From: DATGHS01 sp035307785
GTDB taxonomy: Bacteria; Planctomycetota; Planctomycetia; Gemmatales; Gemmataceae
Reading direction: 5' to 3'
Length of the DNA: 9,739 nt
NCBI GenBank assembly: GCA_035307785.1
Contig: DATGHS010000380.1
Span: 1-9,739, forward strand
The notes under the pieces are model-generated. The model did not search any database, was not told the origin of the DNA, and saw only the letters and a list, made by a program, of their open reading frames with translations. How positions within the stretch are numbered: the stretch's first letter is position 1; each line of letters begins with the position of its first letter. The translations under genes were made by a program, and so were the position numbers. Shown piece by piece: positions 1-6,742 of this stretch.

Positions 1-2990
1 GGGTAACCCGCGGTCTTCGGAGCGCCGCCGCGCGGGACCGTCAGGGCGTGCACCGGCTGCGTGAGGCAAGTGAGCAGGTGATCTGTGGTTGAGCCGCCGC
101 CGTTTTCGCGCACGTCGATAACCAGTCCGTCCTTGCCCGCCCCGGCGGCAAAAAGCTGCTCTTCGAACTTGTAAAAGCTGTTCATGTCCATCGCGGCAAT
201 GTGGAGGTAGCCCAGCTTGTGGCCGGAAAGCTCATCTACCATTTTGCGGTTGTACTCGAGCCACTGGTCATACAACAACGTACGGGCCTGCGTGTAACTG
301 ATGGGCCGAATTGCTACTTCGCGCTCTTTGCCGTCGGTAGCGCGAACCGTGAGCGCAATCTCGCGATCCATTGGCCCAGTGAGTAACTTGGTCAAATTCG
401 AATTCGGATCGACGGCGACGCCGTCGATCTTCAAGACGATCTCGCCCGGCTCCAGCCGACTCTTGCGGTGGCTGGCCGGGCTGTTGGGCAGCACATCGCG
501 AATCTTGAGGCCCGGGCCAACGAAGGAATCATCGAAGCGCACGCCGAGATGCGCGGTGGTTTCACGCCAGCGGCCGGTGGCTGGATCGTCGGTCTGGGGC
601 CCTTGCCGTCGCTGCGTGAGGTCGCGAATTCCGGGGTAGAAACCGAGGTGCGAGCCGTTTAATTCGCCGAGCATGAGATTGACGACGGTACCAAGTGTGT
701 CCAAATCCGGCGCTTGACGGGCCATCGGCAGGTACTTTTCGCGAATGCTCCGCCAATCGCGGCCGGGTTTGCCCAAGTTTTCGTCATAAAAATGATCGCG
801 CATTGTGCGCCAGCACAGATCGAAGACTGCGCCAAAGCGCTCGGCCGTGTTCACGGTTTGCAGCGCCTGGAAGCGGAATCCGCCGCTGCCAGTAGTACTG
901 GCGGCACTGCTAAGTCCGCCGCCCAAGCCGCGGCCGAACCGGGGGCCAGGCGCCGGCGCGGTTGGGGCGGCCGGCGCTGTTCCCGTTGTTCGCGCGGCCG
1001 CAGCGCCAGGGGAGAAACTCGCCGGCAAGCCGGCGGAAAGCCAGACAATCTGATTGCCCTTGCTGAGCCAGCGGGCCTGCGTGCCCACCTGCGTCGTCAA
1101 TTCCTTCGGCTTCAAATCGTCAGGAATGTCTACGGTGTACGTGGCCAGCGCGCCGTCGATGGTGGCGGTGAAGGCGAGTTTCTTAGAATCCGGCGACCAG
1201 AAGAGATTCGTCTCCGTGGCATTGGGAATTGAAATGCGGTGAATGCGCTCGTGCAACCCGGCGAAGTCGACAACCACCGCGCTTTTTTTCGCTTGACCCG
1301 ATTTCGTTTCGCCATCCTTCGCGGATGGGAACGGCAGTTTCGAGCGCCCTTTCATCTTCTCAAGCGCCTTGTCCAAAAGCCGGTCCCGGCTGGTGGTCTC
1401 GTCATCGTCGGCCTTCAGAAACACGTAAAAGATGTCGCGCTCTTCGCCGCGCTGGCCGGTGAAGGCGATGATCTTACCGTCGGGGGACCACACGGGGTTG
1501 TGATCATTCCGTGGATGCCTCGATACGTTGAACGGCTCTTTCGAGCCATCCACCGGCTGAATGAATACGTCGCGGTTGAAGTTTTCGTCTTCTTTCGAAA
1601 AGGTGAGCCATTGGCCGTCGGGCGACCAGTCATATTCCACCGGGCTGAACGATTGGACCAGTGTATGCAAGTCCTTGCCGTCAGCGGCCATGATGTTGAG
1701 ATCGCCGCGTTCGCTCAGAAAGGCGACATGCGAGCCGTCGGGGCTGATAGTGAGATTGAATTTTTGTTTGCCGTCTTTGGTCAGCGGCTCGGTCACGAAT
1801 TTGCTATTCTGCCACCAGTACTTGGCCCCATCGCCGCGCTTGGCACGATACACCTCGCTGCGGCCATCGCGGTCGCTTACGAAGTAGAGCCAATCGCCGT
1901 CCGGCGAGAAGACGGGGCTGCGCTCTTCCTCCGGGGTGCTAGTCACCTGCTTTGGCTCGCGCAGCTCCGTGTCCATCACCCACAAGTCGCCGCCGGCAAT
2001 GAAGGCGATTTCGAGGCCGTCGTTCGTGAACGCGACCGCCGTAGCAGTTTGCAACACCCGGCGCTCAATGCGCTCGGCCGAGCGATCCACGTCGGCGAAG
2101 ATTTCGATGGGCTTGGGAGGCTCCACGCTGCCGGGCACCATCTGATAAAACTCGAATAAATGGCGGAACACGATTCTGGTGCCGTCTTTCGAAATGCACG
2201 GGTAAACCACGGAGTCGTCACCCGGCATGTGCGTGATTTGGCGCTCGACACCTTTTGTTTCAGAAGGATGCTCCCAAAGCTGGAACGACCCGCTGCGGCC
2301 GCTGACGTAATACAGGCCGACGCCATCCGGTTTCCACATCGGCCACAGGTTGCCGGCATCGGAGTGTTGCGGGAACGGCTCGAAGTATTTCTTTTCCAGG
2401 TCGTAGAGCCAGATCTGGCTCGCCTGGCTGCCGCGATAGCCCTTGCGCCACCACGGCGCGCCTTCGCGGTTGAATAACAGTTGCTTGCCGTTGGGCGAGA
2501 GCATGCCATTCTGGCCATAATCATCGAACAACATCTCTTCGGAAGCCTTGCCATCTGTGCTCACCAGGAAGAAGCGATCGGCATGCCGCCAGAAGTTGTC
2601 GCGCTGCGAGGAAATCAGCAGACGCTTGCCGTCCGCCGCCCAGCCCAGAAGTTCATAGCCTGCCGTGTGAAAGGTCAATTGCACCGGCGTGCCGCCTTCG
2701 GCCGGCATAACGAACACCTGGGGCGTACCTTCGCGCTCGCTGATGAAGGCAATCTGCTTGCCGTCAGGCGAAAACTTCGGTTGCCGGTCCTTGGCCGGGT
2801 GGGCCGTAAGCCGCCTGGCCTTGCCGCCGTTGATGCCGACGGTCCAGATGTCGCCGTTCCAGTCAAAGGCCAGTACCGATCCGTCGGGCGAAAGGGCCGG
2901 GTTGTTGCCGAGCCGGATGCGCTCTTCGGCAGAAGAGCAAATGGTGGCCACAAAGACCACGATAGCGGAGGCAGCAAAGGCGCGAGTCAT
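1..2990 (-). CDS. Tricorn-like secreted S41 protease with PD40 propellers (3' end missing)
   Basis: The reading frame is open from ATG at 2990 to the window edge (996 codons) with no stop. Residues 1-21 form a signal peptide (hydrophobic AIVVFVATIC, likely cut after SSA), so the protein is probably exported. About 13 PD40/TolB-type repeats follow (SPDGSVLAF, SPDGKQIAF, SPDGDWLYF, SPDGSHVAF, SPDGKIIAF and others), arranged as two propellers. A Pro/Ala/Gly-rich linker lies at about 655-705. Next come a C1-like helical domain with NGSH (Ser780-His781, matching Ser745-His746 of Thermoplasma Tricorn), a PDZ domain at about 809-894, and the start of the catalytic C2 domain (DVRENGGG). The nucleophile serine and the final glutamate expected in Tricorn lie beyond the window. 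Known Tricorn proteins degrade peptides; the substrate here is unknown. Only a weak GAG precedes the start. The family call is firm; activity cannot be judged. Confidence 0.93.
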   Translation of the reverse strand, partial: MTRAFAASAIVVFVATICSSAEERIRLGNNPALSPDGSVLAFDWNGDIWTVGINGGKARRLTAHPAKDRQPKFSPDGKQIAFISEREGTPQVFVMPAEGGTPVQLTFHTAGYELLGWAADGKRLLISSQRDNFWRHADRFFLVSTDGKASEEMLFDDYGQNGMLSPNGKQLLFNREGAPWWRKGYRGSQASQIWLYDLEKKYFEPFPQHSDAGNLWPMWKPDGVGLYYVSGRSGSFQLWEHPSETKGVERQITHMPGDDSVVYPCISKDGTRIVFRHLFEFYQMVPGSVEPPKPIEIFADVDRSAERIERRVLQTATAVAFTNDGLEIAFIAGGDLWVMDTELREPKQVTSTPEEERSPVFSPDGDWLYFVSDRDGRSEVYRAKRGDGAKYWWQNSKFVTEPLTKDGKQKFNLTISPDGSHVAFLSERGDLNIMAADGKDLHTLVQSFSPVEYDWSPDGQWLTFSKEDENFNRDVFIQPVDGSKEPFNVSRHPRNDHNPVWSPDGKIIAFTGQRGEERDIFYVFLKADDDETTSRDRLLDKALEKMKGRSKLPFPSAKDGETKSGQAKKSAVVVDFAGLHERIHRISIPNATETNLFWSPDSKKLAFTATIDGALATYTVDIPDDLKPKELTTQVGTQARWLSKGNQIVWLSAGLPASFSPGAAAARTTGTAPAAPTAPAPGPRFGRGLGGGLSSAASTTGSGGFRFQALQTVNTAERFGAVFDLCWRTMRDHFYDENLGKPGRDWRSIREKYLPMARQAPDLDTLGTVVNLMLGELNGSHLGFYPGIRDLTQRRQGPQTDDPATGRWRETTAHLGVRFDDSFVGPGLKIRDVLPNSPASHRKSRLEPGEIVLKIDGVAVDPNSNLTKLLTGPMDREIALTVRATDGKEREVAIRPISYTQARTLLYDQWLEYNRKMVDELSGHKLGYLHIAAMDMNSFYKFEEQLFAAGAGKDGLVIDVRENGGGSTTDHLLTCLTQPVHALTVPRGGAPKTAGY

Positions 2991-3061
2991 GTTTTCACTC
3001 GAATTTGAGGGACGCAAAAATTGCGATGGGGAAATTGTCGGACAAATGATGGGAGTTGGCA

Positions 3062-3090
3062 ACTATAAGCGCTTGCGGGCAATGGTACAA
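3062..3090 (-). promoter_or_regulatory. Candidate sigma70-type promoter for the Tricorn-like gene
   Basis: Read on the minus strand, TTGTAC (3090-3085) and TATAGT (3067-3062) are separated by 17 nt. This predicts a start near 3055 and a leader of about 65 nt. A small palindrome, CGCAA-N3-TTGCG (3013-3025), lies in that leader. The boxes are good but not perfect matches. Confidence 0.4.
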
Positions 3091-3204
3091 ATTGCCGAGA
3101 ATCTCGTCGCGCGGTTTTTGCACGGCCAGACGCGCCGCTTTTCAGATTTCCTCAGTTCCCGGGCGTGCCGAGGCTTCGTGGGTGCGGTTTTCCCACGGCA
3201 GGAA

Positions 3205-3277
3205 GCGCCGCGTTTCAGTTTTCACGAAAACAATGAATAAGCCCATGAAATTCGGCGCAAACTGTGAAACGCGGCGC
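3205..3277. repeat. 13-bp inverted repeat with a 47-nt loop
   Basis: GCGCCGCGTTTCA (3205-3217) is the exact reverse complement of TGAAACGCGGCGC (3265-3277). On the plus strand the right arm is followed by GCTTTTTC. No plus-strand gene ends here, so a terminator role is not supported by context. It could be a degenerate repeat or a long-loop leader structure. Confidence 0.5.
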
Positions 3278-3400
3278 GCTTTTTCTGGACTAATGTACAA
3301 GCGTATCGTATAGTGGTGGGGGAACAGTTTATCCCGTGTTTGCGCATCCGGCGCGGCACGAGCCGGCCTCCCCCCGCGAAGATACTGTAAGCGGCAGATC

Positions 3401-5002
3401 TTATTTGATCATTTTGCGCAGTTGCCGCACCGCAAACTGGCGTTGGGGATCATTCTCGGGATCATCGAGCGGTAAGATTTCGCGACTGTCGCCGGGGCGA
3501 AGCGTTTGCGCTTGCATCCAATCCTTGAGTTTCTTGCTCAGTTCCAGCGTGAGGGGGAATTCCATGCTTGGTGTAGGGCGAACGCCCCAATCGTCGCTGA
3601 ATTTGCTGTCGGGGAAGCGATGCAGCGGCTTGCCGCTGGGCCGCGTGAACATGCCGGTGGTCAACTTGAATTGCACGCCGACAGGAAAGTTTTGCGACGT
3701 GTTTTGCACGCTGCCCTTACCGAAGGTGCGCTGGCCGATGAGCGTGGCGCGGTGATGGTCCTGCAACGCCGCGGCGATCATTTCGCCGCCGCCCATGGTT
3801 TCCTGATTCATCAGCACGACAATGGGAAAGTTGCCGAAGGCGCTGGCGCTGCCGTCGGCCTGGTAGTGCTGCTCGCCCTGGCGCATTCCCGGCGCGGGGG
3901 CGAATTGGCCAGGCGCATCATCGATTGAACTCTTACCATGAATGACCGCAATATCGCCCGATTGCACGAACAGGCTCGCCACCTGGGTAGCCGGGTCAAT
4001 GTAACCGCCGGGGTTGCCGCGCAGGTCGAGCACGAGGCCGCGCATTTCGGCGGCCTTCAAATCGGTAAGCGCGTCGGCCATTTCTTTCGGAGCGGTGGTG
4101 TCGATAAAACCGAGGCGGATATAGCCGATCTTGTTCACCGGATCGAGCATGTAGTTCCAGCTGTTGTCGGGCCGGCGATTCACGCCGAAGACCGTTTCCG
4201 GCGTGAACGGCATGGCCATCACTTCTAGCCGCAACGGTTTGGGCTGCCCCGGCCGCGAGATCGTGAAGACGAGCTTGCTGCCGTCGCCATCACCGGCTTG
4301 CAGCAAGCGCTGCAACAGCGCCGCGACTTGTGGGCCTTCGAGCGGCTTGTCGTCAATGTGCGTGAGCAGGTCGCCGGGTTTGATGCCGGCGCGCTGGGCC
4401 GGACTGCCGGGCAACACGTTGACAATGCGGAACGGCCCGCTGCGCGGCGCCGGCCGGGGCCGGACGCCACGGGGCAGGATTTCGTCTTCACCGACGACCG
4501 GCGAGTTGTCGAATGCGGACTCGAGTTCGAGGCCCACCAGCAGTTGCGTTTGATCGCCGTAGCTGCGGCGCAATTCGGCGGCGGTGGGAATGCCGCAATA
4601 CGGATCGAGCACGCGCGGCAGCGCCTTCAGGCTGATGACAATTGCTTTCTGATCGCGCAGTTCCTCGCGGTCGCCCAGTTGCTCGCGCGCCGACGACAGA
4701 ATGTGTTCAAAGTCCCCGTCCACGCGCGCGCGCTCCAGATCGCTCTTGAGTCCGGCCGGCAGTGGTTCGCGGGCGGTTTCATAAAGGCCCTGAATGGCAG
4801 TTTCCACAAGCGTCGGTTTGGCCACATCGCGCAGGTACCTGGCCTTGATGAAGTTTACAGCTGCCATCATCTGGTTCGCGTACGTCTGCGCCTGCGCGCG
4901 CACCTGGGGCGGCACTCGCCCCGTCGCCGCATCATTGGGATGCGCCGCCCAAGCGGGCACGCCGACCAGGAAAGCCGCCAGGCATGCAATCAACCCGCGC
5001 AT
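3401..5002 (-). CDS. Secreted PDZ/S41 C-terminal-processing-peptidase-like protein, catalytic Ser replaced by Gly
   Basis: The protein is 533 aa from ATG at 5002, chosen because GAGGA sits 8 nt upstream and the signal peptide MRGLIACLAAFLVGVPAWA begins there; upstream in-frame TTG (5065) and ATG (5041) lack good sites. The signal peptide implies export. A PDZ domain spans about 188-262 (GSPAQRAGIKPGDLLTHID) and the S41 core about 290-440 (GYIRLGF, LVLDLRGNPGG, AALQDHHRATLIGQRTFGKGSVQ). S41 enzymes of the CtpA/Prc type use a Ser-Lys dyad with 25 residues between the two. Lys429 in TFGKGS is present, but the serine position falls on Gly404, inside NQETMGGGE rather than the usual SASAS. It may be a non-catalytic peptide-binding paralogue or a subfamily with altered chemistry. 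The C-terminal RPSGKPLHRFPDS and DWGVRPTP segments are typical of the family, so the gene looks intact. Confidence 0.92.
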   Translation of the reverse strand: MRGLIACLAAFLVGVPAWAAHPNDAATGRVPPQVRAQAQTYANQMMAAVNFIKARYLRDVAKPTLVETAIQGLYETAREPLPAGLKSDLERARVDGDFEHILSSAREQLGDREELRDQKAIVISLKALPRVLDPYCGIPTAAELRRSYGDQTQLLVGLELESAFDNSPVVGEDEILPRGVRPRPAPRSGPFRIVNVLPGSPAQRAGIKPGDLLTHIDDKPLEGPQVAALLQRLLQAGDGDGSKLVFTISRPGQPKPLRLEVMAMPFTPETVFGVNRRPDNSWNYMLDPVNKIGYIRLGFIDTTAPKEMADALTDLKAAEMRGLVLDLRGNPGGYIDPATQVASLFVQSGDIAVIHGKSSIDDAPGQFAPAPGMRQGEQHYQADGSASAFGNFPIVVLMNQETMGGGEMIAAALQDHHRATLIGQRTFGKGSVQNTSQNFPVGVQFKLTTGMFTRPSGKPLHRFPDSKFSDDWGVRPTPSMEFPLTLELSKKLKDWMQAQTLRPGDSREILPLDDPENDPQRQFAVRQLRKMIK

Positions 5003-5010
5003 GGGACGAA

Positions 5011-5015
5011 TCCTC
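5011..5015 (-). promoter_or_regulatory. Shine-Dalgarno site that sets the S41-like start
   Basis: GAGGA on the minus strand lies 8 nt before ATG at 5002. The longer in-frame starts at 5041 and 5065 have no comparable site, so this decides the start and places the signal peptide at the N-terminus. Confidence 0.7.
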
Positions 5016-5044
5016 GAATGAAACCGTTCTGCCAACCGCATTCC

Positions 5045-5073
5045 ATCATGACGTCTTAGCCGCAAGTTTGCAA
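5045..5073 (-). promoter_or_regulatory. Weak promoter candidate for the S41-like gene
   Basis: On the minus strand TTGCAA (5073-5068) and CATGAT (5050-5045) are 17 nt apart. The -10 box matches TATAAT at four of six positions. A start near 5038 would exclude the longer N-terminal options and fits translation from 5002. Confidence 0.28.
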
Positions 5074-5117
5074 TCGCGAAGGCATCGTCGCGGCGCCCAA
5101 GTTACAAGCCTAAGCGG

Positions 5118-5177
5118 GTAGCGGAATTCGCAAGAATTCCGATTTGCCTTCGTCGGAACTCTTGCGAGTTCCGCTAC
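5118..5177. repeat. REP-like element: two inverted hairpins with GTAG ends (BIME-like)
   Basis: The left unit begins GTAG (5118-5121), followed by an 8-bp stem CGGAATTC/GAATTCCG closing a GCAA loop (5130-5133). After a 12-nt spacer, the right unit (5154-5177) is the same element inverted: stem CGGAACTC/GAGTTCCG, loop TTGC (GCAA on the other strand), ending CTAC (GTAG inverted). The two units differ at two positions, and these are partners in the stem (T-A against C-G), so pairing is kept. A GTAG tetranucleotide beside a short hairpin is the known mark of REP sequences mobilised by RAYT (TnpA-REP) transposases. No such transposase is in the window. The element sits between divergent genes, upstream of both promoters. 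Confidence 0.75.
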
Positions 5178-5198
5178 ACGGTCTGCCGCCATCGTGCG

Positions 5199-5228
5199 TT
5201 GCCATAATTGCCACTATGGCGTTATACT
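5199..5228 (+). promoter_or_regulatory. Candidate sigma70-type promoter for the ACT-domain gene
   Basis: TTGCCA (5199-5204) and TATACT (5223-5228) are 18 nt apart. A start near 5235 gives a leader of about 20 nt holding the GAGGA site, and rules out the in-frame GTG-region start at 5208. Confidence 0.5.
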
Positions 5229-5243
5229 GCGGATGAACCCGTC

Positions 5244-5248
5244 GAGGA
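5244..5248 (+). promoter_or_regulatory. Shine-Dalgarno site that sets the ACT-protein start
   Basis: GAGGA lies 7 nt before ATG at 5256. The longer in-frame option at 5208 has no such site and would begin upstream of the predicted transcript start. Confidence 0.7.
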
Positions 5249-5255
5249 AAAAATC

Positions 5256-5747
5256 ATGAGTTTTGGCGAAGGCTCCGGGACGGAGTTTGAGACGGCCCGG
5301 GCGCGCGACTGGCCCAGCGTGCGGCAATATAACGTGTTTCTCGAAAACCGCCTCGGGGCCTTGATGGACCTGGTGCGGCGCTTCGAATCGACCGATATTC
5401 GAATCGTCGCCTTAACGATTGTGGAGTCAGCCGACTGTGCCATTATTCGCCTGCTGCTGAGCGATCCAGAGCGCGCGGTCGAAGTGTTTAGGCAGGCCCA
5501 TATCGCTTATACCGAAAGCGACTTGCTGGTCGTGAAGTTGCCCGAGGGAAAACAGCCCATCGCTCAGATTTGCAAGGCCTTGCTCGCAGCCGAGATCAAC
5601 ATTCATTACGCTTATCCGTTGCTGGTCGGCCCCCACGGCTGCCAGGCTTTGGCCCTGCATGTGGAAGACCATGAGCAGGCCATGAATACGCTGTCGAAAA
5701 TGGATTTCACGCTCTTCGGCGAGAATGATTTGGTTGAAGACCTGTGA
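5256..5747 (+). CDS. Tandem ACT-domain protein, probable amino-acid sensor
   Basis: The protein is 163 aa from ATG at 5256. A short polar N-terminus (1-22) precedes two ACT-like beta-alpha-beta modules: about 23-90, with the ligand-loop signature ENRLGAL (30-36), and about 92-160 (DLLVVKLPEG, then a helix and HGCQALALHVED). There is no signal peptide, membrane segment or fused enzyme, so it is a free cytoplasmic ACT protein. ACT pairs usually bind amino acids at a dimer interface and regulate metabolic enzymes; similar stand-alone proteins are often labelled acetolactate-synthase-regulatory-like. No amino-acid biosynthesis gene is nearby, so neither ligand nor partner can be named. It is likely a single-gene transcript, from the promoter at 5199-5228 to the hairpin at 5766-5799. 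Confidence 0.88.
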   Translation: MSFGEGSGTEFETARARDWPSVRQYNVFLENRLGALMDLVRRFESTDIRIVALTIVESADCAIIRLLLSDPERAVEVFRQAHIAYTESDLLVVKLPEGKQPIAQICKALLAAEINIHYAYPLLVGPHGCQALALHVEDHEQAMNTLSKMDFTLFGENDLVEDL

Positions 5748-5757
5748 GAGGTGAACG

Positions 5758-6591
5758 CTATGAGTGCCCACGGACTGCCGTCCGTGGGCTTTCGTGTTTA
5801 GCAACAATCTCCAACTCCATCAACTCCTGAACCAGTAAGGTCGCGGCGGGCCGGTCGCAGGGGCGATATGCCAACATTCGGTGCAACAAGCGCACCAGCC
5901 GCCAGGGCCATTCGCCCGGGTATTTGCGCAAATCCGTCGGCGCCTGCGCGCGATGACTCCGGATCACTTCATTCGCAGTCCCCGATGAATACGGCAGCCC
6001 TCCTGTCAGCATTTCGAAGAGCATCACACCCAGGCTAAAGATGTCGCTGCGGTCCGACGCTTGTGAGCTTCCGAAGCAGCATTCCGGCGCCAAGTAATCG
6101 GCTGTGCCGAAAATGCATTCGTTCTTTTCAGAATTGATCTCGCAGCGACGCGCCAGGCCAAGGTCGATTAGGACGACATTTTTTGCATCCACCCATTGCA
6201 CATTCTCCGGTTTCACATCGCCATGAACGAAACCGGCCCGGTGCATGGCGACAAGCGCTTCGGTGAGTTGGCGGGTAACTCGTAATGCGAGACGGATCGG
6301 GAGTGCATATCGCTGGTGCATTACGCAGCGCAGCGAGACACCGGACAGGAGTTCCATCACCACGAAATTCGGCTGCTCGGCGATTTGTGCGGCCCGAACG
6401 TGCACCAGATGCGGATGCCGCACTGCCAGCCCGACCGCCGCCTCGCGGCTAGCATTTTCGTGCTCGTGGGAAACCTTGATCGCAACGTGTTCGCCGGTCG
6501 TGCGCTCGCGGGCCCGGAATACAAGGCTCTCGCTGCCGGCGCCGAGCGTGTGGATGAAATCATAGCCGGGAATTTGCGTTGAAGGGAACAT
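5758..6591 (-). CDS. Soluble Hanks-type Ser/Thr protein kinase, non-RD (HGD)
   Basis: The protein is 277 aa from ATG at 6591; an in-frame TTG at 6597 is possible, and neither has a clear Shine-Dalgarno. It is essentially a bare kinase domain: Gly-rich loop GAGSESLVF (17-25), VAIKV with Lys39, helix-C Glu50 (SREAA), catalytic loop HGDVKPEN (Asp125, Asn130), DLG at 143-145 in place of DFG, GTADYLAPE, and DIFSLGVMLFEMLTGGLPY. All catalytic residues are present, so it should be active. The Arg before the catalytic Asp is Gly, making it a non-RD kinase that probably does not depend on activation-loop phosphorylation. No transmembrane or sensor domain follows, unlike PknB-type kinases, so it is probably cytoplasmic with partners elsewhere. 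It converges on the ACT gene (10-nt gap); no substrate is evident. Confidence 0.93.
   Translation of the reverse strand: MFPSTQIPGYDFIHTLGAGSESLVFRARERTTGEHVAIKVSHEHENASREAAVGLAVRHPHLVHVRAAQIAEQPNFVVMELLSGVSLRCVMHQRYALPIRLALRVTRQLTEALVAMHRAGFVHGDVKPENVQWVDAKNVVLIDLGLARRCEINSEKNECIFGTADYLAPECCFGSSQASDRSDIFSLGVMLFEMLTGGLPYSSGTANEVIRSHRAQAPTDLRKYPGEWPWRLVRLLHRMLAYRPCDRPAATLLVQELMELEIVAKHESPRTAVRGHS
5766..5799 (+). terminator. Terminator-like hairpin after the ACT gene, inside the kinase 3' end
   Basis: GCCCACGGAC (5766-5775) pairs fully with GTCCGTGGGC (5780-5789) around a TGCC loop, followed by the T-rich tail TTTCGTGTTT. It starts 19 nt after the ACT stop, so it is well placed to end that transcript. 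The same bases encode the last residues (about SPRTAVRG) of the oppositely oriented kinase. On the minus strand the downstream tail is not T-rich, so it looks one-directional. Confidence 0.6.
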
Positions 6592-6687
6592 CGGCAAGCG
6601 CCAAGTTAGCGAAGATGGGCAAGCCGCGCACGTGCGGCATCTGCGGAAGGTATCGGCGGATGGGAAAAGGCAGATGCAGAAATTATG

Positions 6688-6730
6688 GCGCGTCCGTGGG
6701 GCACGATTTCATCGTGCCCCACGGACGCGC
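6688..6730. terminator. Perfect 20-bp hairpin downstream of the MFS gene
   Basis: GCGCGTCCGTGGGGCACGAT (6688-6707) is the exact reverse complement of 6711-6730, around a 3-nt loop. It begins 12 nt after the MFS stop in the minus direction, so termination or mRNA 3'-end protection is the simplest reading. The minus-strand tail (CATAATTTC) is only weakly T-rich, so it is not a classic intrinsic terminator. It also precedes the kinase start by about 97 nt. The rest of 6592-6742 holds an 8-bp inverted repeat, GCATCTGC (6637-6644) and GCAGATGC (6670-6677), and no clear kinase promoter. Confidence 0.6.
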
Positions 6731-6742
6731 GCGGTTTGAGCG

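Larger units (their letters stand above)
2991..3400. other. 410-nt spacer between the two S41-type genes
   Basis: No credible gene is seen on either strand; short open frames here show no recognisable protein character. It holds the promoter candidate at 3062-3090 and the inverted repeat at 3205-3277. No strong terminator with a T-run is seen just after the S41 stop at 3401; the nearest structure is a weak 5-bp CCGGC/GCCGG stem around 3350-3370. The size of the spacer plus its own promoter argues that the two protease genes are transcribed separately, though readthrough is not excluded. Confidence 0.6.

Noticed and set aside
1239..2159. 306-codon open frame on the plus strand
   Set aside because: It is antisense to the Tricorn-like gene, whose minus-strand frame carries clear PD40 repeats. 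The plus-strand translation has no recognisable motif and reflects GC-rich antisense openness.
3291..3313. TATAGT on the plus strand as a promoter
   Set aside because: No acceptable -35 box lies 16-18 nt upstream and no plus-strand gene follows.
4298..5059. 253-codon open frame on the plus strand
   Set aside because: It lies opposite the PDZ/S41 gene, is rich in Arg, Ala and Gln without domain pattern, and has no promoter or ribosome site.
5003..5065. Longer N-terminus for the S41-like protein
   Set aside because: The TTG at 5065 and ATG at 5041 add charged residues before the signal peptide and have no good ribosome site.
5208..5255. Longer N-terminus for the ACT protein
   Set aside because: It would begin upstream of the predicted transcript start and lacks the GAGGA site that precedes ATG 5256.
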